Source: Saccharothrix tamanrassetensis (GTDB taxonomy: Bacteria > Actinomycetota > Actinomycetes > Mycobacteriales > Pseudonocardiaceae). From it: a stretch of DNA of 64,000 nucleotides. How positions within the stretch are numbered: position 1 is the first letter of the stretch; the number at the start of each line of letters is the position of its first letter. The notes beneath the pieces were generated by a model. That model searched no databases. It had not been told where the DNA came from and saw only the letters and a program-made list of their open reading frames with translations. This document shows positions 17,994-27,050 of this stretch, piece after piece. A program made the position numbers and the translations under genes. The DNA is taken from the NCBI RefSeq assembly GCF_014203665.1, contig NZ_JACHJN010000015.1:1-64000 (forward strand), in the 5' to 3' direction.

Positions 17994-19136
17994 TCATCCG
18001 TCCACCGCGATGGACTCGCGCCTCGGCTCGACCGGCTTCGCCGACCGCTCGCGGTCGCGCTTGGCGACCTCCTCGCGGACGATGGGGATGACGTGCCTGC
18101 CGAAGTCGATGGTGTCGTCGATCATGTGGTAGCCGCGCGCGGAGATGATGTCCACGCCCAGGTCGTAGTAGTCGAGCAGGGCCTGTGCGACGGTCTCCGG
18201 CGTGCCGACCAGTGCGTTGGAGTTGCCCGCGCCGCCGGTCGCCACCGCCGTGGGTGTCCACAGTGCACGGTCGAACCGCTCGCCGCGCCCGGCGATCTCC
18301 AGCAGCCGCTGCGAGCCGGTGTTCTCCGGGCTGGTGAGGGAATGCCTGCGGGTCAACGCCTTCCCTCCCGCCGTGCGGGCCTTGATGGCGTCCACCGTGC
18401 GGTAGGCCTTCTCCCAGGCCAGTTCCTCGGTCGCGCCGAGGATCGGGCGGAACGCGACCTGGATGCGCGGCACGTCGGTGCGGCCGGCGTCCTTCGCCGC
18501 TTGTTTGACGGACTCGATCTGTGCCGCCGTGTCGGCGAGCGGTTCGCCCCACAGGCAGAAGATGTCCGCCTCCGCACCACCCGCCCGGTAGGCGGCGGGC
18601 GAGGAGCCGCCGAAGGAGACGCCGGGGCGGGGCTGCTGGACCGGGAAGACGTCGCTGACGAAGTCGGCGAACCTGTAGTGCTCGCCTTCGTGGTCGAAGG
18701 GTTCCCTGCTGGTCCAGGCCTTCTTGACGATGCCGATGTACTCCCGCGTCCGAGAGTACCGCTCGTCCTTGGTCAGGTAGTCGCCCTCCCGCTGCTGCTC
18801 GTGGTCGGTGCCGCCGGTGATGAAGTGCACGGTCAGCCGGCCGTCGCTGATCTGGTCCAGCGTGGCGAACGTCTTCGCGGCGAACGTCGGGTAGGAGACG
18901 TTCGGCCGGTGCGCCAGCAGGATTTGGAGCTTGTCCAGCTTGGTGGCGATGTACGCGGCGGCCTGCGCGGGCTCGGGCGAGCCGGAGCCGTACGCGAACA
19001 GCACCCGGTCCCAGCCGTGCTCCTCGTGCGCGCGGGCCAGCCGCAGCGTGTACTCCTTGTCGAACGCGGCGCCGCTGCGCGGGCTCGTCTCCGAGCCGTC
19101 GTTGGTGCCGCCGATCCCCAGGAACTCAACAGGCAC
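17994..19136 (-). CDS. LLM-class FMN-dependent monooxygenase (alkanesulfonate monooxygenase-like)
   Basis: A 380-residue bacterial-luciferase-like enzyme expected to use FMNH2 and O2 to attack a carbon-sulfur bond or a similar substrate. It opens VEFLGIGGTNDGSETSPRSG and contains DRVLFAYGSGSPEP, LAHRPNVSYPTFAAKTFATLDQISDGR and GVSFGGSSPAAYRAGG, matching SsuD-type proteins. GTG 19136 is preceded by GGAAGG. It follows a cysteine-type leader peptide and shares a transcript with the binding protein. A flavin reductase pair at 27.2-28.3 kb could supply FMNH2. Confidence 0.87.
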   Translation of the reverse strand: MPVEFLGIGGTNDGSETSPRSGAAFDKEYTLRLARAHEEHGWDRVLFAYGSGSPEPAQAAAYIATKLDKLQILLAHRPNVSYPTFAAKTFATLDQISDGRLTVHFITGGTDHEQQREGDYLTKDERYSRTREYIGIVKKAWTSREPFDHEGEHYRFADFVSDVFPVQQPRPGVSFGGSSPAAYRAGGAEADIFCLWGEPLADTAAQIESVKQAAKDAGRTDVPRIQVAFRPILGATEELAWEKAYRTVDAIKARTAGGKALTRRHSLTSPENTGSQRLLEIAGRGERFDRALWTPTAVATGGAGNSNALVGTPETVAQALLDYYDLGVDIISARGYHMIDDTIDFGRHVIPIVREEVAKRDRERSAKPVEPRRESIAVDG

Positions 19137-19195
19137 GTCAGTACCTTCCACGTGATGGTCTCCCGGTCGTCCCGTAGCGGGCGAGGGAGAAGAAC

Positions 19196-19247
19196 GCCCG
19201 GACGCGGGCAGGAGGAGAAAAGCCCGGATGCGGGCAGGAAGAGAGAA
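19196..19247 (-). promoter_or_regulatory. Tandem GC hairpins between leader peptide and LLM gene (attenuator candidate)
   Basis: Two 26-bp direct repeats (19196-19221, 19222-19247; 23 of 26 identical) each carry a 5-bp all-GC stem, GCCCG with CGGGC around four bases. On the minus strand the first hairpin is followed by TTTTCTCC and the second by GTTCTTCTCCC, like two weak intrinsic terminators in series. They lie after the leader-peptide stop and about 60 bases before the LLM start. Confidence 0.55.
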
Positions 19248-19297
19248 GCCGACACGCCGACGGCGTTGAGGGAGACGCGCGGGGGCCGGCGGGCGGG

Positions 19298-19372
19298 TCA
19301 GCCCGAACAGGAAGAGGACCACACCCGACCGAAGTCGATGTGGCCACGAATGACCAGCCGCAAGGAATCCAC
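19298..19372 (-). CDS. Cysteine-type leader peptide upstream of the sulfur locus
   Basis: A 24-codon reading frame from GTG 19372 to TGA 19300-19298 whose product begins MDSLRLVIRG, continues HIDFGRVW and ends SSSCSG. The HIDFGRVxS-xxC ending is the pattern of the actinobacterial leader peptides found ahead of sulfate, sulfonate and cysteine genes, where the C-terminal Cys codon senses charged tRNA-Cys. The peptide is 161 bases upstream of the LLM monooxygenase, with two hairpins between. Probable role: cysteine-responsive attenuation. Start choice is not certain because the ribosome site (GGGG) is weak. Confidence 0.75.
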   Translation of the reverse strand: MDSLRLVIRGHIDFGRVWSSSCSG

Positions 19373-19535
19373 GACCCCAGTGCAGCAGCGACGGGCGTGG
19401 TCGTCAACGGCGGTCCGCTCCCCGTCCAGATGACGGAATGCCTTGACTTGCCTCGTGGCTGCGCGCCTACGATCGCGACGCGGCGTTGAGGGACGCGGCA
19501 CTTCCCGTGTTCCCTCGTGCTCTGGAGCCGTCCTG

Positions 19536-20369
19536 ATGAGCGCTTCGACCGTGGTGTCACCGGTCTCCGTGCGCAAGGCCGCCGAGATCGTCCCGTTGCG
19601 CCGTCCGGGGCGTTGGGTGTCGGCGTCGTTGGTCCTTCTCGCGCTGTTGGTCGTGCTGTGGTCCGTGGTGACCAACCCGCAGTTCCAGTGGGGCGTGGTG
19701 GTGCGGTACTTCACCACCGAAGCGGTGCTGCGCGGACTGGGGTTGACGCTGTGGCTCACCGCGTTGACGGTGGTGCTGGGGTTCGCCATCGGTGGCGTGC
19801 TGGCCGTGATGCGGCTGTCCGGCAACCCGGTACTGGTCGGCGTGAGCTGGGGCTACGTCTGGCTGTTCCGCTCGGTGCCGTTGCTGGTGCAGCTGCTGTT
19901 CTGGTTCAACATCGGGGCGCTGTACCCGGTGCTGTCCGGTGCCACGCCGGTCATCGGGCCGGTGACGGCGGTGATCATCGGCCTGGTGCTGCACGAAGCT
20001 GCCTACGCGGCGGAGATCGTGCGCGGCGGCATCCTGTCGGTGGACGCGGGGCAGGTGGAGGCCGCGCTGGCGCTGGGGATGCGGCGCGGGCGGGTGTTGC
20101 GGCGGATCGTGCTGCCACAGGCGATGCGCGCGATCATCCCGGCGGCGGGGAACATGCTCATCGGCACGTTGAAGGGCACGTCGATCGTGAGCGTGCTGGC
20201 GGTGCAGGACCTCCTGTACTCGGTGCAGCTGATCTACAACCGGAACTACCTGATCATCCCGCTGCTGTTGGTCGCGACGATCTGGTACGTGCTGGTGACC
20301 AGCCTGCTCAGCGTCGGCCAGTACTACGTGGAGCGGTACTACTCGCGTGGGGCCGGGAGGCTGTCGTGA
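19536..20369 (+). CDS. ABC transporter permease, polar amino acid (HisM/GlnP) type
   Basis: A 277-residue integral membrane protein with five or so helices. The EAA loop is recognisable in [31 protein letters not shown] sequence at about residues 180-205. ATG 19536 has GGAG 8 bases upstream; the longer frame above it overlaps the promoter region. The stop overlaps the ATPase start (GTGA), so they are coupled. It is divergent from the binding-lipoprotein operon, and together these make a complete importer. Confidence 0.9.
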   Translation: MSASTVVSPVSVRKAAEIVPLRRPGRWVSASLVLLALLVVLWSVVTNPQFQWGVVVRYFTTEAVLRGLGLTLWLTALTVVLGFAIGGVLAVMRLSGNPVLVGVSWGYVWLFRSVPLLVQLLFWFNIGALYPVLSGATPVIGPVTAVIIGLVLHEAAYAAEIVRGGILSVDAGQVEAALALGMRRGRVLRRIVLPQAMRAIIPAAGNMLIGTLKGTSIVSVLAVQDLLYSVQLIYNRNYLIIPLLLVATIWYVLVTSLLSVGQYYVERYYSRGAGRLS

Positions 20370-21127
20370 CCGTTGCCGTTGCCGTGACCGACCTGCACAA
20401 GAGCTTCGGCGGCACACCGGTGTTGCGCGGGGTGGACCTGTCGGTCGCGCGTGGATCCGTGACCTGCGTGATCGGGCCGTCGGGTTCGGGGAAGAGCACC
20501 CTGTTGCGGTGCCTAAACCACCTGGAGAAGCCCGACCACGGGGAGATCGAGGTGGACGGGGTGCTGGTCGGGTACCGGCGGCACCGCGGGAAGTTGTACG
20601 AGCTGAAGGAGAAGGTGATCGCGGGGCAGCGGGCCTCGATCGGGATGGTGTTCCAGGGCTTCCACCTGTTCGGGCACCTGACCGTGCTGGAGAACGTGAT
20701 CGAGGCCCCGGTGGGGGTGCTGGGCGTGCCTCGGGGTGAGGCGGTGGAGTCGGCCGCGGCGTTGATCGCGCGGGTCGGGCTGGCGGGGCGGGAAGGCGCC
20801 TACCCCCGGCAGCTCTCCGGCGGTCAGCAGCAGCGGGTGGCGATCGCCCGGGCGTTGGCCATGCGGCCGAAGGTGATGCTGTTCGACGAGCCCACCTCGG
20901 CGTTGGACCCGGAATTGGTGGGCGAGGTGCTGGAAGTCATGAAAGACCTCGCGGCGGACGGGATGACGATGATCGTCGTCACCCACGAGATCGGTTTCGC
21001 GCGGTCCGTCGCGGACACCGTGGTGTTCCTGGACGAGGGTTCGGTGGTGGAGTCCGGACCGCCGGGTGTCGTGCTGGACGCCCCGCGGCACGTGCGGACC
21101 CGTGAGTTCCTGGCCCGCGTGCGATGA
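20366..21127 (+). CDS. ABC transporter ATP-binding protein, polar amino acid type
   Basis: A 253-residue ATPase that powers the adjacent permease. Walker [10 protein letters not shown] (about residue 37), signature LSGGQQQR, Walker [13 protein letters not shown] and the H-loop VVTHE are all intact. GTG 20366 overlaps the permease stop, and its own stop overlaps the next start (ATGA at 21124-21127). A slightly long insertion ([15 protein letters not shown]) between Walker A and the Q-loop is typical of this subgroup. Confidence 0.93.
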   Translation: MTVAVAVTDLHKSFGGTPVLRGVDLSVARGSVTCVIGPSGSGKSTLLRCLNHLEKPDHGEIEVDGVLVGYRRHRGKLYELKEKVIAGQRASIGMVFQGFHLFGHLTVLENVIEAPVGVLGVPRGEAVESAAALIARVGLAGREGAYPRQLSGGQQQRVAIARALAMRPKVMLFDEPTSALDPELVGEVLEVMKDLAADGMTMIVVTHEIGFARSVADTVVFLDEGSVVESGPPGVVLDAPRHVRTREFLARVR

Positions 21128-23052
21128 GTGTCATCGTGCTGGTGGGGGCCGGGCCGCGGGCTGCCGGGTTGGTGGAGCGGATCGGGGCCAACGCGCCCGA
21201 GTTGTTCGACGGGGCGGTGGAGATCCACCTGGTGGACCCGTTCGCGGCCGGGGCCGGGCGGGTGTGGCGGCACGAGCAGTCGCCGTTGTTGCGGATGAAC
21301 TCGATGGCGGAGGACGTCACGATGTTCACGGACTCGTCGGTGGTGTGCGAAGGGCCGGTGCGGACTGGGCCGTCGTTGGCGGAGTGGGCTGGTGCGGGGT
21401 CGGGCGTGGCGGGGTTGGGTGGCGCGCGGTCGGGTGGCGCGGGGTTGGTTGGGGAGGCGGGTGGTGCGGCGGAGTGGGCGGTCGATTCTTCGGCGGTGGA
21501 GTTCGATGCCGGGGTTCGGGCCGAACTGGAGGAGATGGAGCCGACCTCGTTCCCGAGCCGACGGGTGCAGAGCGCTTACCTGAAGTGGTTCCACTGGCAG
21601 GCTGTCGACTCGTTGCCCGCGGGGAGCACGGTCCTCGTGCACCCGACCAAGGTGGTGCGGATCACCGGGTCCTCGCAGATGCGTCAACGGGTATGGCTGG
21701 CGGACCGGCCCGAGCCGTTGGTCGCTGACGTCGTGGTGCTCGCGTTGGGGCACTTGGATGTTGAGGTGTCGGCGGAGCAGACCGCGGTGGGTGCCTATGC
21801 CGCCGAGCACGGGCTGACGTATCTGGCGCCGGCCTACACGGCCGACGTGGACCTGTCCGTCGTGCCTGCCGGCGAGGACATCGTGGTGCGGGGTATGGGG
21901 TTGGCGTTCGTCGATCTCGCGGTGCTGTTGGGACAAGGGCGGGGCGGGACGTTCGTCCGGGTGGACGGGCGGTTGGAGTACGTGCCTTCCGGGCGGGAGC
22001 CGAGGTTGCACGTCGGGTCCAGGCGTGGAGTGCCGTACCACTCGAAGACGGGATATCGGTTGCGGGGTGCTGCGCCCGAACCGCCTCGGTTCTTCGTGGC
22101 ATCGGAGTTGCTTGAGGGGACGGGGGAGGTCGACTTCCGTTCGCGTGCTTGGCCGTTGATGGCCAAGGAAGTCGCGTACGGGTACTACCGGGAGCTGTTC
22201 ACCGGGCATCCGTCGCGGGTGCGGACGGGATGGGAGTCGTTCTCGTCGCGGTTCGCCTCGTTGGACTGGTACAGCGACGAGATGCGCGCGCTGGAGGCGT
22301 CAGCGGTGGCCCCGGCGGACCGGATCGACTTCGAGCGGTTGGACCGGCCGATCGCCGGGTTGAGCTTCGGTTCGGAGGAGGAGTTCCAGGAGTACTTGCG
22401 CGGTTACGTGGCCGACGACATCGCCCGGCGGTCCTCGGCCGAGTACAGCGCGGACCTCGGGGCTTTCCTGGCGTTGCTGGGGGTCTACGGGCAGTTGGCG
22501 GTGTTGGCCGCGTCCGGGCGGTTGAGCGGCGAGGACGGGTGGTGGCACGGGTTCTTCAGCTACTTCGCCAGTGGCCCGCCGCCGGACCGGCTGGAGGAGC
22601 TGCTGGCGTTGGCGCGGGCCGGGGTGGTCCGGTTCTTGGGCGCCGACATGTGGGTCGAGGCTGTGGACGGCGTTTTCCTGGCGGGGAGCGCGAGCGTGCC
22701 GGGGCACGTGGTGCGGGGACGCGGGTTGATCGAGGCACGGCTGCCGGTGCACACGCTGGAGCACACCGCTGATCCGTTGCTGCGGTCGTTGGTGGCTGCG
22801 GGGGATGTAGTGGGCGTTGACGGGTTGGTGCGCGTCTCGGCCTCGGACAGCCGGGTGGTGGATGCCGCCGGGGTGCCGCACGCTCGGCGGTTCGCGGTGG
22901 GGCCTTACACGACGAACAAGGCCTATGCGGCGTTTTCGCGGCCTCAGACGAATGCTCCGGCGTTTCGGCAGAACGATGAGGTGGCGCGGGCGGTGTTGCG
23001 GTTCCTGGCGGCTGAGGCGGCGGTTGGGGTGGTTGACGAGTCGGTGGCTTAG
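21124..23052 (+). CDS. FAD/NAD(P)-binding protein (NAD_binding_9-like) in the transporter operon
   Basis: A 642-residue flavoprotein that opens with the Rossmann motif [16 protein letters not shown] and continues [15 protein letters not shown]. It has a second dinucleotide-type region ([24 protein letters not shown]) around residue 260. Such proteins usually act as redox enzymes for small imported compounds; the exact reaction is unknown. Residues about 82-115 are a Gly/Ala-rich insertion made of imperfect DNA repeats (21390-21480), unlike the rest. It is last in the permease-ATPase operon, with ATGA coupling, so the substrate is probably the imported sulfur compound. Confidence 0.75.
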   Translation: MSVIVLVGAGPRAAGLVERIGANAPELFDGAVEIHLVDPFAAGAGRVWRHEQSPLLRMNSMAEDVTMFTDSSVVCEGPVRTGPSLAEWAGAGSGVAGLGGARSGGAGLVGEAGGAAEWAVDSSAVEFDAGVRAELEEMEPTSFPSRRVQSAYLKWFHWQAVDSLPAGSTVLVHPTKVVRITGSSQMRQRVWLADRPEPLVADVVVLALGHLDVEVSAEQTAVGAYAAEHGLTYLAPAYTADVDLSVVPAGEDIVVRGMGLAFVDLAVLLGQGRGGTFVRVDGRLEYVPSGREPRLHVGSRRGVPYHSKTGYRLRGAAPEPPRFFVASELLEGTGEVDFRSRAWPLMAKEVAYGYYRELFTGHPSRVRTGWESFSSRFASLDWYSDEMRALEASAVAPADRIDFERLDRPIAGLSFGSEEEFQEYLRGYVADDIARRSSAEYSADLGAFLALLGVYGQLAVLAASGRLSGEDGWWHGFFSYFASGPPPDRLEELLALARAGVVRFLGADMWVEAVDGVFLAGSASVPGHVVRGRGLIEARLPVHTLEHTADPLLRSLVAAGDVVGVDGLVRVSASDSRVVDAAGVPHARRFAVGPYTTNKAYAAFSRPQTNAPAFRQNDEVARAVLRFLAAEAAVGVVDESVA

Positions 23053-23086
23053 TGGTCCTGACAAGATGATCACCGTGGTGGCATCG

Positions 23087-23320
23087 GGCCTGCCCGGTCT
23101 GGATCATGTTCGGTTGTGCGGCTCCGGGATGACCTGCCGGCGACGGCTGCGTGACCGGAACGGGGCCGGCGTCTGGTTCCGGTTGCACGAGCTGCTGCCC
23201 GCCGAGCTGCACTCGGCGGGCAGACTGGACCGGGACCGCGCGGTGATCGACACCTCGCACGTCCGGGCCGCGCGTCGCGGCCCACAAGCGGGCCGAGCCC
23301 GGTCGACCACTGTCTACTAA
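23087..23320 (+). pseudogene. Degenerate IS5-family transposase fragment
   Basis: Translation gives GSGMTCRRRLRDRNGAGVW, then RLHELLPAEL, and DRAVIDTSHVRA. This matches the N-terminal third of IS5-group transposases (SGMTCWRRLRxWxxAGVWxRLHExLL, then DSSHVRA). The reading then shifts to another frame where GPSPVDH, the next family motif, appears. Start, C-terminal DDE region and terminal repeats are missing. It is a dead remnant marking the left border of the 23.7-27.1 kb segment. Confidence 0.7.
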
Positions 23321-23661
23321 GGACAGACCATCGTGCCGACCGTGTCGACCATCGGCCAGGCGGCGCCGGCCGGGCGGCTGTCCGGCGGTCACCGGTATCG
23401 CCTTCGCGCTGCACCAGTCGTTCGGCTACCCGGACACCATCGGCCGGCATCGGGTTCTACCTGGTGCTCTTCGGTAAGGAGTCCAGCCCTGGTGTCCGCC
23501 GATCGCGTCGCGTCCGTGGCACTGCTCGCCGACCCGGCCTGCGGCCTGGGCGACCACACCCCAGGCACCTCGTCCCCGCTGTCGGTGCAGCAGAGGCCCG
23601 TACCGGATGCGGTACGGGCGCCAGGCCTGCCACACACCGGCAAGGTGACATCACAAGACAT
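23321..23661. other. Intergenic stretch after the IS remnant
   Basis: No intact gene is seen. Short frames such as GIAFALHQSFGYPDTI and GFYLVLFG look like pieces of a decayed coding region, but I cannot name it. A 9-bp-arm hairpin (GCCCGTACC, 6-base loop, GGTACGGGC) lies at 23596-23619. Confidence 0.5.
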
Positions 23662-23692
23662 CTTGGCAGTCACTGCCAAGTTGAGTTAGAGT
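23662..23692 (+). promoter_or_regulatory. Promoter with overlapping operator for the SDR gene; likely leaderless transcript
   Basis: A dyad CTTGGCAG-TCA-CTGCCAAG occupies 23662-23680. TTGGCA (23663-23668) inside it serves as -35, with an 18-bp spacer to TAGAGT (23687-23692) as -10. A start about 7 bases on would fall at or just before ATG 23700, giving a leaderless mRNA, which fits the lack of a ribosome site. The dyad is the natural target of the TetR encoded downstream. Confidence 0.65.
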
Positions 23693-23699
23693 GTCAAAC

Positions 23700-24494
23700 A
23701 TGGACTTCAACAGGCAGACAGTGCTGGTCACCGGCGCCAGTGCGGGCATCGGGTCCGAGTTCGCCCGGCAGCTTGCCCGTCGCGGAGCCAATCTGGTGCT
23801 GGTCGCCCGCCGCCAAGAACGCCTGGAGGAGTTGGCGTCACACCTGTGCGCTGCCCACGGCGTGCAGGTGCACGTGATCGCCGCGGACCTCAGCGGGCAA
23901 GGCGTCGGAACGCGACTGACAGAGGAGGTCGAACGCATCGGCGTGACGGTCACCAGCGTGATCAACAACGCGGGCTTCGCCACGTACGGCCCGTTCCATG
24001 AGGAGGACCCCGAACGCCTCCGCCAGGAGATCGCGGTGAACGTCACCGCGGTCGTGGACATCAGCCGCGCGTTCATCGGACAACTGCGCGCCCGAGGCGA
24101 CGGATTCCTGGTCAACGTCGCGAGCATGGCCGCGTACACGCCCACTCCCGTGATGTCGGTCTACGGCGCGACCAAGGCGTTCGTGCTGAGCTTCACCGAA
24201 GCGCTGTGGGTGGAGTCACGCGGCACCGGACTGCGCGTCATGGTCCTGTCGCCAGGCGCCACCCGCACTGAGTTCTTCGACGTCGTCGGCAGCGAGAACG
24301 CCGCCGGTGGCTCCCGCATGCGGACCGCCGAGGAGGTCGTGGACACCGCACTGAAGGCACTCGACCGCAAGACCACCCCGGCGAGTGTCATCGTGGGCCG
24401 CGACAACAGGTTGACGGCGTTCGCGACTCGCCACTTCATGTCCCGCACCTTCGTCGCGAAGACGATCTCCCGCATGGTCGCGCCCGCGACCTGA
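23700..24494 (+). CDS. Short-chain dehydrogenase/reductase
   Basis: A 264-residue NAD(P)-dependent oxidoreductase. It has TGASAGIGSE (cofactor glycine motif), VINNAGFATYG, the catalytic Ser near NVASMAAYTP and the YGATK pair (Tyr and Lys), in the classical SDR order and length. The substrate is not evident. ATG 23700 is chosen over GTG 23691 because the -10 box ends at 23692. It appears to be controlled by the TetR gene 149 bp downstream and belongs to a small segment flanked by mobile and broken genes. Confidence 0.88.
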   Translation: MDFNRQTVLVTGASAGIGSEFARQLARRGANLVLVARRQERLEELASHLCAAHGVQVHVIAADLSGQGVGTRLTEEVERIGVTVTSVINNAGFATYGPFHEEDPERLRQEIAVNVTAVVDISRAFIGQLRARGDGFLVNVASMAAYTPTPVMSVYGATKAFVLSFTEALWVESRGTGLRVMVLSPGATRTEFFDVVGSENAAGGSRMRTAEEVVDTALKALDRKTTPASVIVGRDNRLTAFATRHFMSRTFVAKTISRMVAPAT

Positions 24495-24643
24495 ACCGGA
24501 GTGCTCCCGTGGTGTCCGGATGGAACGCCCGCCGAGCGCACCCGCTTCGCGACCTGCGCGTTCGACTTCGATCGTTGATCAGGACATCATGTACCTGATC
24601 CCGGCGAGCCGGACGAGACTGCCGCCGACCGCGAGTGAGGACC

Positions 24644-25240
24644 ATGGACGCATCGCGCCGGCCGGCCACGTTGTGGGACCGGTCGAGGCAGGCTGTCGTC
24701 GCGGAAATCGTCGACACCGCACTGGCGCTGTTCGCCGAACACGGCTACGAAAGCGTGACCGTCGGCCAGATCGCCGAACAGGCCGGTGTGTCGCAGCGTT
24801 CGCTCTTCCGCTACTTCGGCACCAAGGAGGATCTGGTCTGCGGCGACCAGGACGGCCTCGGACGCCTGCTGGTCAGCACCGTCGAGGCCCAGCCTGCCGA
24901 CATGTCGCCGTGGGACGCGCTACTGGCCGGGTTCGCCGCCATCACGTCGGCGAACCACACACCTGAACAGGTCCTGGCGATCACCACGCTGATCTTCGCC
25001 AACCCGCCATTGCGGTCGCGCTACTACGAAAAGCGGCTGAAGTGGCAGGCTGCTCTGGTGCCCATCGTCGAGGCCCGGATGGGCATCGAGTCAGGTTCGG
25101 CGCCCGATCCGCGCGCGGTGGGTGTCATCGCGACGGTGTTCGCGTGTGTTGATGCCGCGTCGGAGCTGTGGGTGCGCCAGGGCGGCAAAGCAGACCCGTT
25201 CGCCCTGTACGAAGAAATGCTCGCCGCCATCCGCGGCTGA
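24644..25240 (+). CDS. TetR/AcrR-family transcriptional regulator
   Basis: A 198-residue regulator. The helix-turn-helix lies at about residues 15-60 (AEIVDTALALFAEHGYESVTVGQIAEQAGVSQRS, then LFRYFGTKED), followed by a ligand-binding C-terminal domain (TetR_C-like, FAAITSANHTPEQ). GAGG precedes ATG 24644; an earlier GTG at 24635 is in frame. It probably represses the SDR promoter through the CTTGGCAG dyad and perhaps the downstream tannase-family gene. Confidence 0.88.
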   Translation: MDASRRPATLWDRSRQAVVAEIVDTALALFAEHGYESVTVGQIAEQAGVSQRSLFRYFGTKEDLVCGDQDGLGRLLVSTVEAQPADMSPWDALLAGFAAITSANHTPEQVLAITTLIFANPPLRSRYYEKRLKWQAALVPIVEARMGIESGSAPDPRAVGVIATVFACVDAASELWVRQGGKADPFALYEEMLAAIRG

Positions 25241-25349
25241 CAGCAGGCACGGACCGACAGCGCTCTCCTGAGGGCGCTCTCTCGGCACAGTCCACTTACG
25301 TCACCACTTGTGCGATCAGTGGTCGACCAAGGCTGAACAGGATACACAC

Positions 25350-27050
25350 ATGCCCGCATCATTCACGCGTCACAGGTCGCGCATCGCCCTTACCGCAGCC
25401 CTCTCGACTACGGCGCTCGTAATTCCCGTGGCCGCCTTCGGGAGCTTCGGCAGCGAAGTGGATCCAGCCACCGGGAGAAAGTGCTCCGACCTGGCCGGCG
25501 TCAAGATCGCAGTCCGCGACATCGGCCTTCCCACCGGTGGTGCCACCGTCTCCTCGGCAGTCCCCGTCAGTGCCGGTGGCACCGGCGACCAAACCTACGG
25601 CAGCCATTGTCTGGTTTCCGGCGAAATCAGACCGGTTGACCCGGCCGCCCCGAATATCAAGTTCCAGCTCGCACTCCCGGAAAAATGGAACGGCAAGGCC
25701 GCGATGCTGGGTGGCGCCGGCCTGAACGGGTTCATCCCGCCACTGACGAATGCGTCGAACCTGTGGGGCTCCCAGAAGAAGCCGCTACCGCTCAGCAAGG
25801 GCTACGCGGTGTTCTCGAGCGACTCCGGACACCAGAACAAGGCGGGCGAACACCCTGCCGCTTTCGGTGCCAACCAGGAGGCTCTCAAGAACTACGCCGG
25901 CGATGCCCTGAAGAAGACCCGCGACGTCGCGGTGAAGTTGATCAACTCCCACTACGGTCGCGCGCCTGGTAGGTCGTACTTCATCGGCTACTCGAAGGGC
26001 GGTGGCGAGGCACTGGCTGTGACACAGCGCTGGCCGGCGGATTGGGACGGCGTGGTCGCCGGCGCGCCGGGGTGGAACGTCACCGCGGTAGCGCTCGACA
26101 TGCTCAAAGCCGCCCAGGCCGTGGCCGTGCCAGGAGCCTGGCTGAACGAAGCAAAGCGCCACACCCTCTACACCGCGGTGTTGGAAGCGTGTGATGCGCT
26201 CGACGGCGTAGAGGACGGCGTGATCAGTAACGTCCGCGTCTGCGAGGCCCGGTTCGACCCTGCCGCCCTGCGGTGCCCGCTGGGCGAGGACACGAGCAAC
26301 GCCTGCCTGTCCGACGTTCAGCTCGCCACCCTGAAGAAGATCCACGATCCCCGGTCCTTGTCCTACGTGATCGGCACGGGCGGGTCGACCATCCCCGGTT
26401 ACCCGGTCTACCTCGCCGACCACGGCGGAGGAGTGCCCGGCACCGTGCACAAGGAACTGCTGACCCAGGTCGGCGTGTACGGCTCGACGCCGCCTGCTTT
26501 TCCGCCGACGCCGCAGATGCCCTTGGGCGTGTCGCTGGCCGATGGCGTGATACGCCACATGATCGTGGGGGATCCGGACTTCAACACACTCACGATGGAC
26601 ATAACGAGTGGAGGTGGAATGGCCTCGCGCATCGAAGCCCACTCGGCGCTCTTCTCCAACACCACCGATCTGTCACGCTTCATGAACCGTGGGGGCAAGC
26701 TTCTCCTCTGGACGGGCAGTGCCGAGCCGGCAGCCAGGACGAGTACGCACTACTACTCGCGCATGCAGGCGGCGATGGGTCCCGCGCAAGTGGATTCATT
26801 CGTCCGATTTTACGAGATTCCCGGGGCCCAGCACGGCCCCTCGTCGGCTTTTCAGCCGGAGTGGGACCAGTTGGCGACGATCGAGAACTGGGTCGAGAAA
26901 GGCACCGATCCGGCGAACACCATCGTCGCAATCGATGACGCCGGCGTTCCCGGCCGCACCAGGCCGCTGTGCATGTTCCCCGATTGGCCGAAGTACAACG
27001 GATCCGGCGATGTCAATGACGCAAAGTCCTTCACCTGCGCTTCGCGGTGA
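25350..27050 (+). CDS. Secreted tannase/feruloyl-esterase-family hydrolase with atypical active site
   Basis: A 566-residue exported protein. There is a signal peptide at about residues 1-33 (RSRIALTAALSTTALVIPVAAFG) and then an alpha/beta-hydrolase core with a lid, matching the tannase family in length and in segments such as NGKAAMLGGAGLNGF and GWNVTAVALDM. The nucleophile box reads GYSKGG where typical members have GCSxGG. The acid region reads GSAEPAART instead of a DP motif, and the His region PGAQHGPSS lacks the HC pair. The disulfide-linked CS-D-HC triad is thus absent. Substrate unknown, perhaps an aromatic ester. Confidence 0.75.
   Translation: MPASFTRHRSRIALTAALSTTALVIPVAAFGSFGSEVDPATGRKCSDLAGVKIAVRDIGLPTGGATVSSAVPVSAGGTGDQTYGSHCLVSGEIRPVDPAAPNIKFQLALPEKWNGKAAMLGGAGLNGFIPPLTNASNLWGSQKKPLPLSKGYAVFSSDSGHQNKAGEHPAAFGANQEALKNYAGDALKKTRDVAVKLINSHYGRAPGRSYFIGYSKGGGEALAVTQRWPADWDGVVAGAPGWNVTAVALDMLKAAQAVAVPGAWLNEAKRHTLYTAVLEACDALDGVEDGVISNVRVCEARFDPAALRCPLGEDTSNACLSDVQLATLKKIHDPRSLSYVIGTGGSTIPGYPVYLADHGGGVPGTVHKELLTQVGVYGSTPPAFPPTPQMPLGVSLADGVIRHMIVGDPDFNTLTMDITSGGGMASRIEAHSALFSNTTDLSRFMNRGGKLLLWTGSAEPAARTSTHYYSRMQAAMGPAQVDSFVRFYEIPGAQHGPSSAFQPEWDQLATIENWVEKGTDPANTIVAIDDAGVPGRTRPLCMFPDWPKYNGSGDVNDAKSFTCASR

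Noticed and set aside
19429-19500. Short plus-strand frame MTECLDLPRGC as a second leader peptide
   Set aside because: It lacks the HIDF/RVxS-C ending, and the promoter-like TTGACT and TACGAT boxes fall inside it.
23321-23661. A complete gene after the IS5 remnant
   Set aside because: Only short fragments in different frames are readable; no start, stop and domain fit together.
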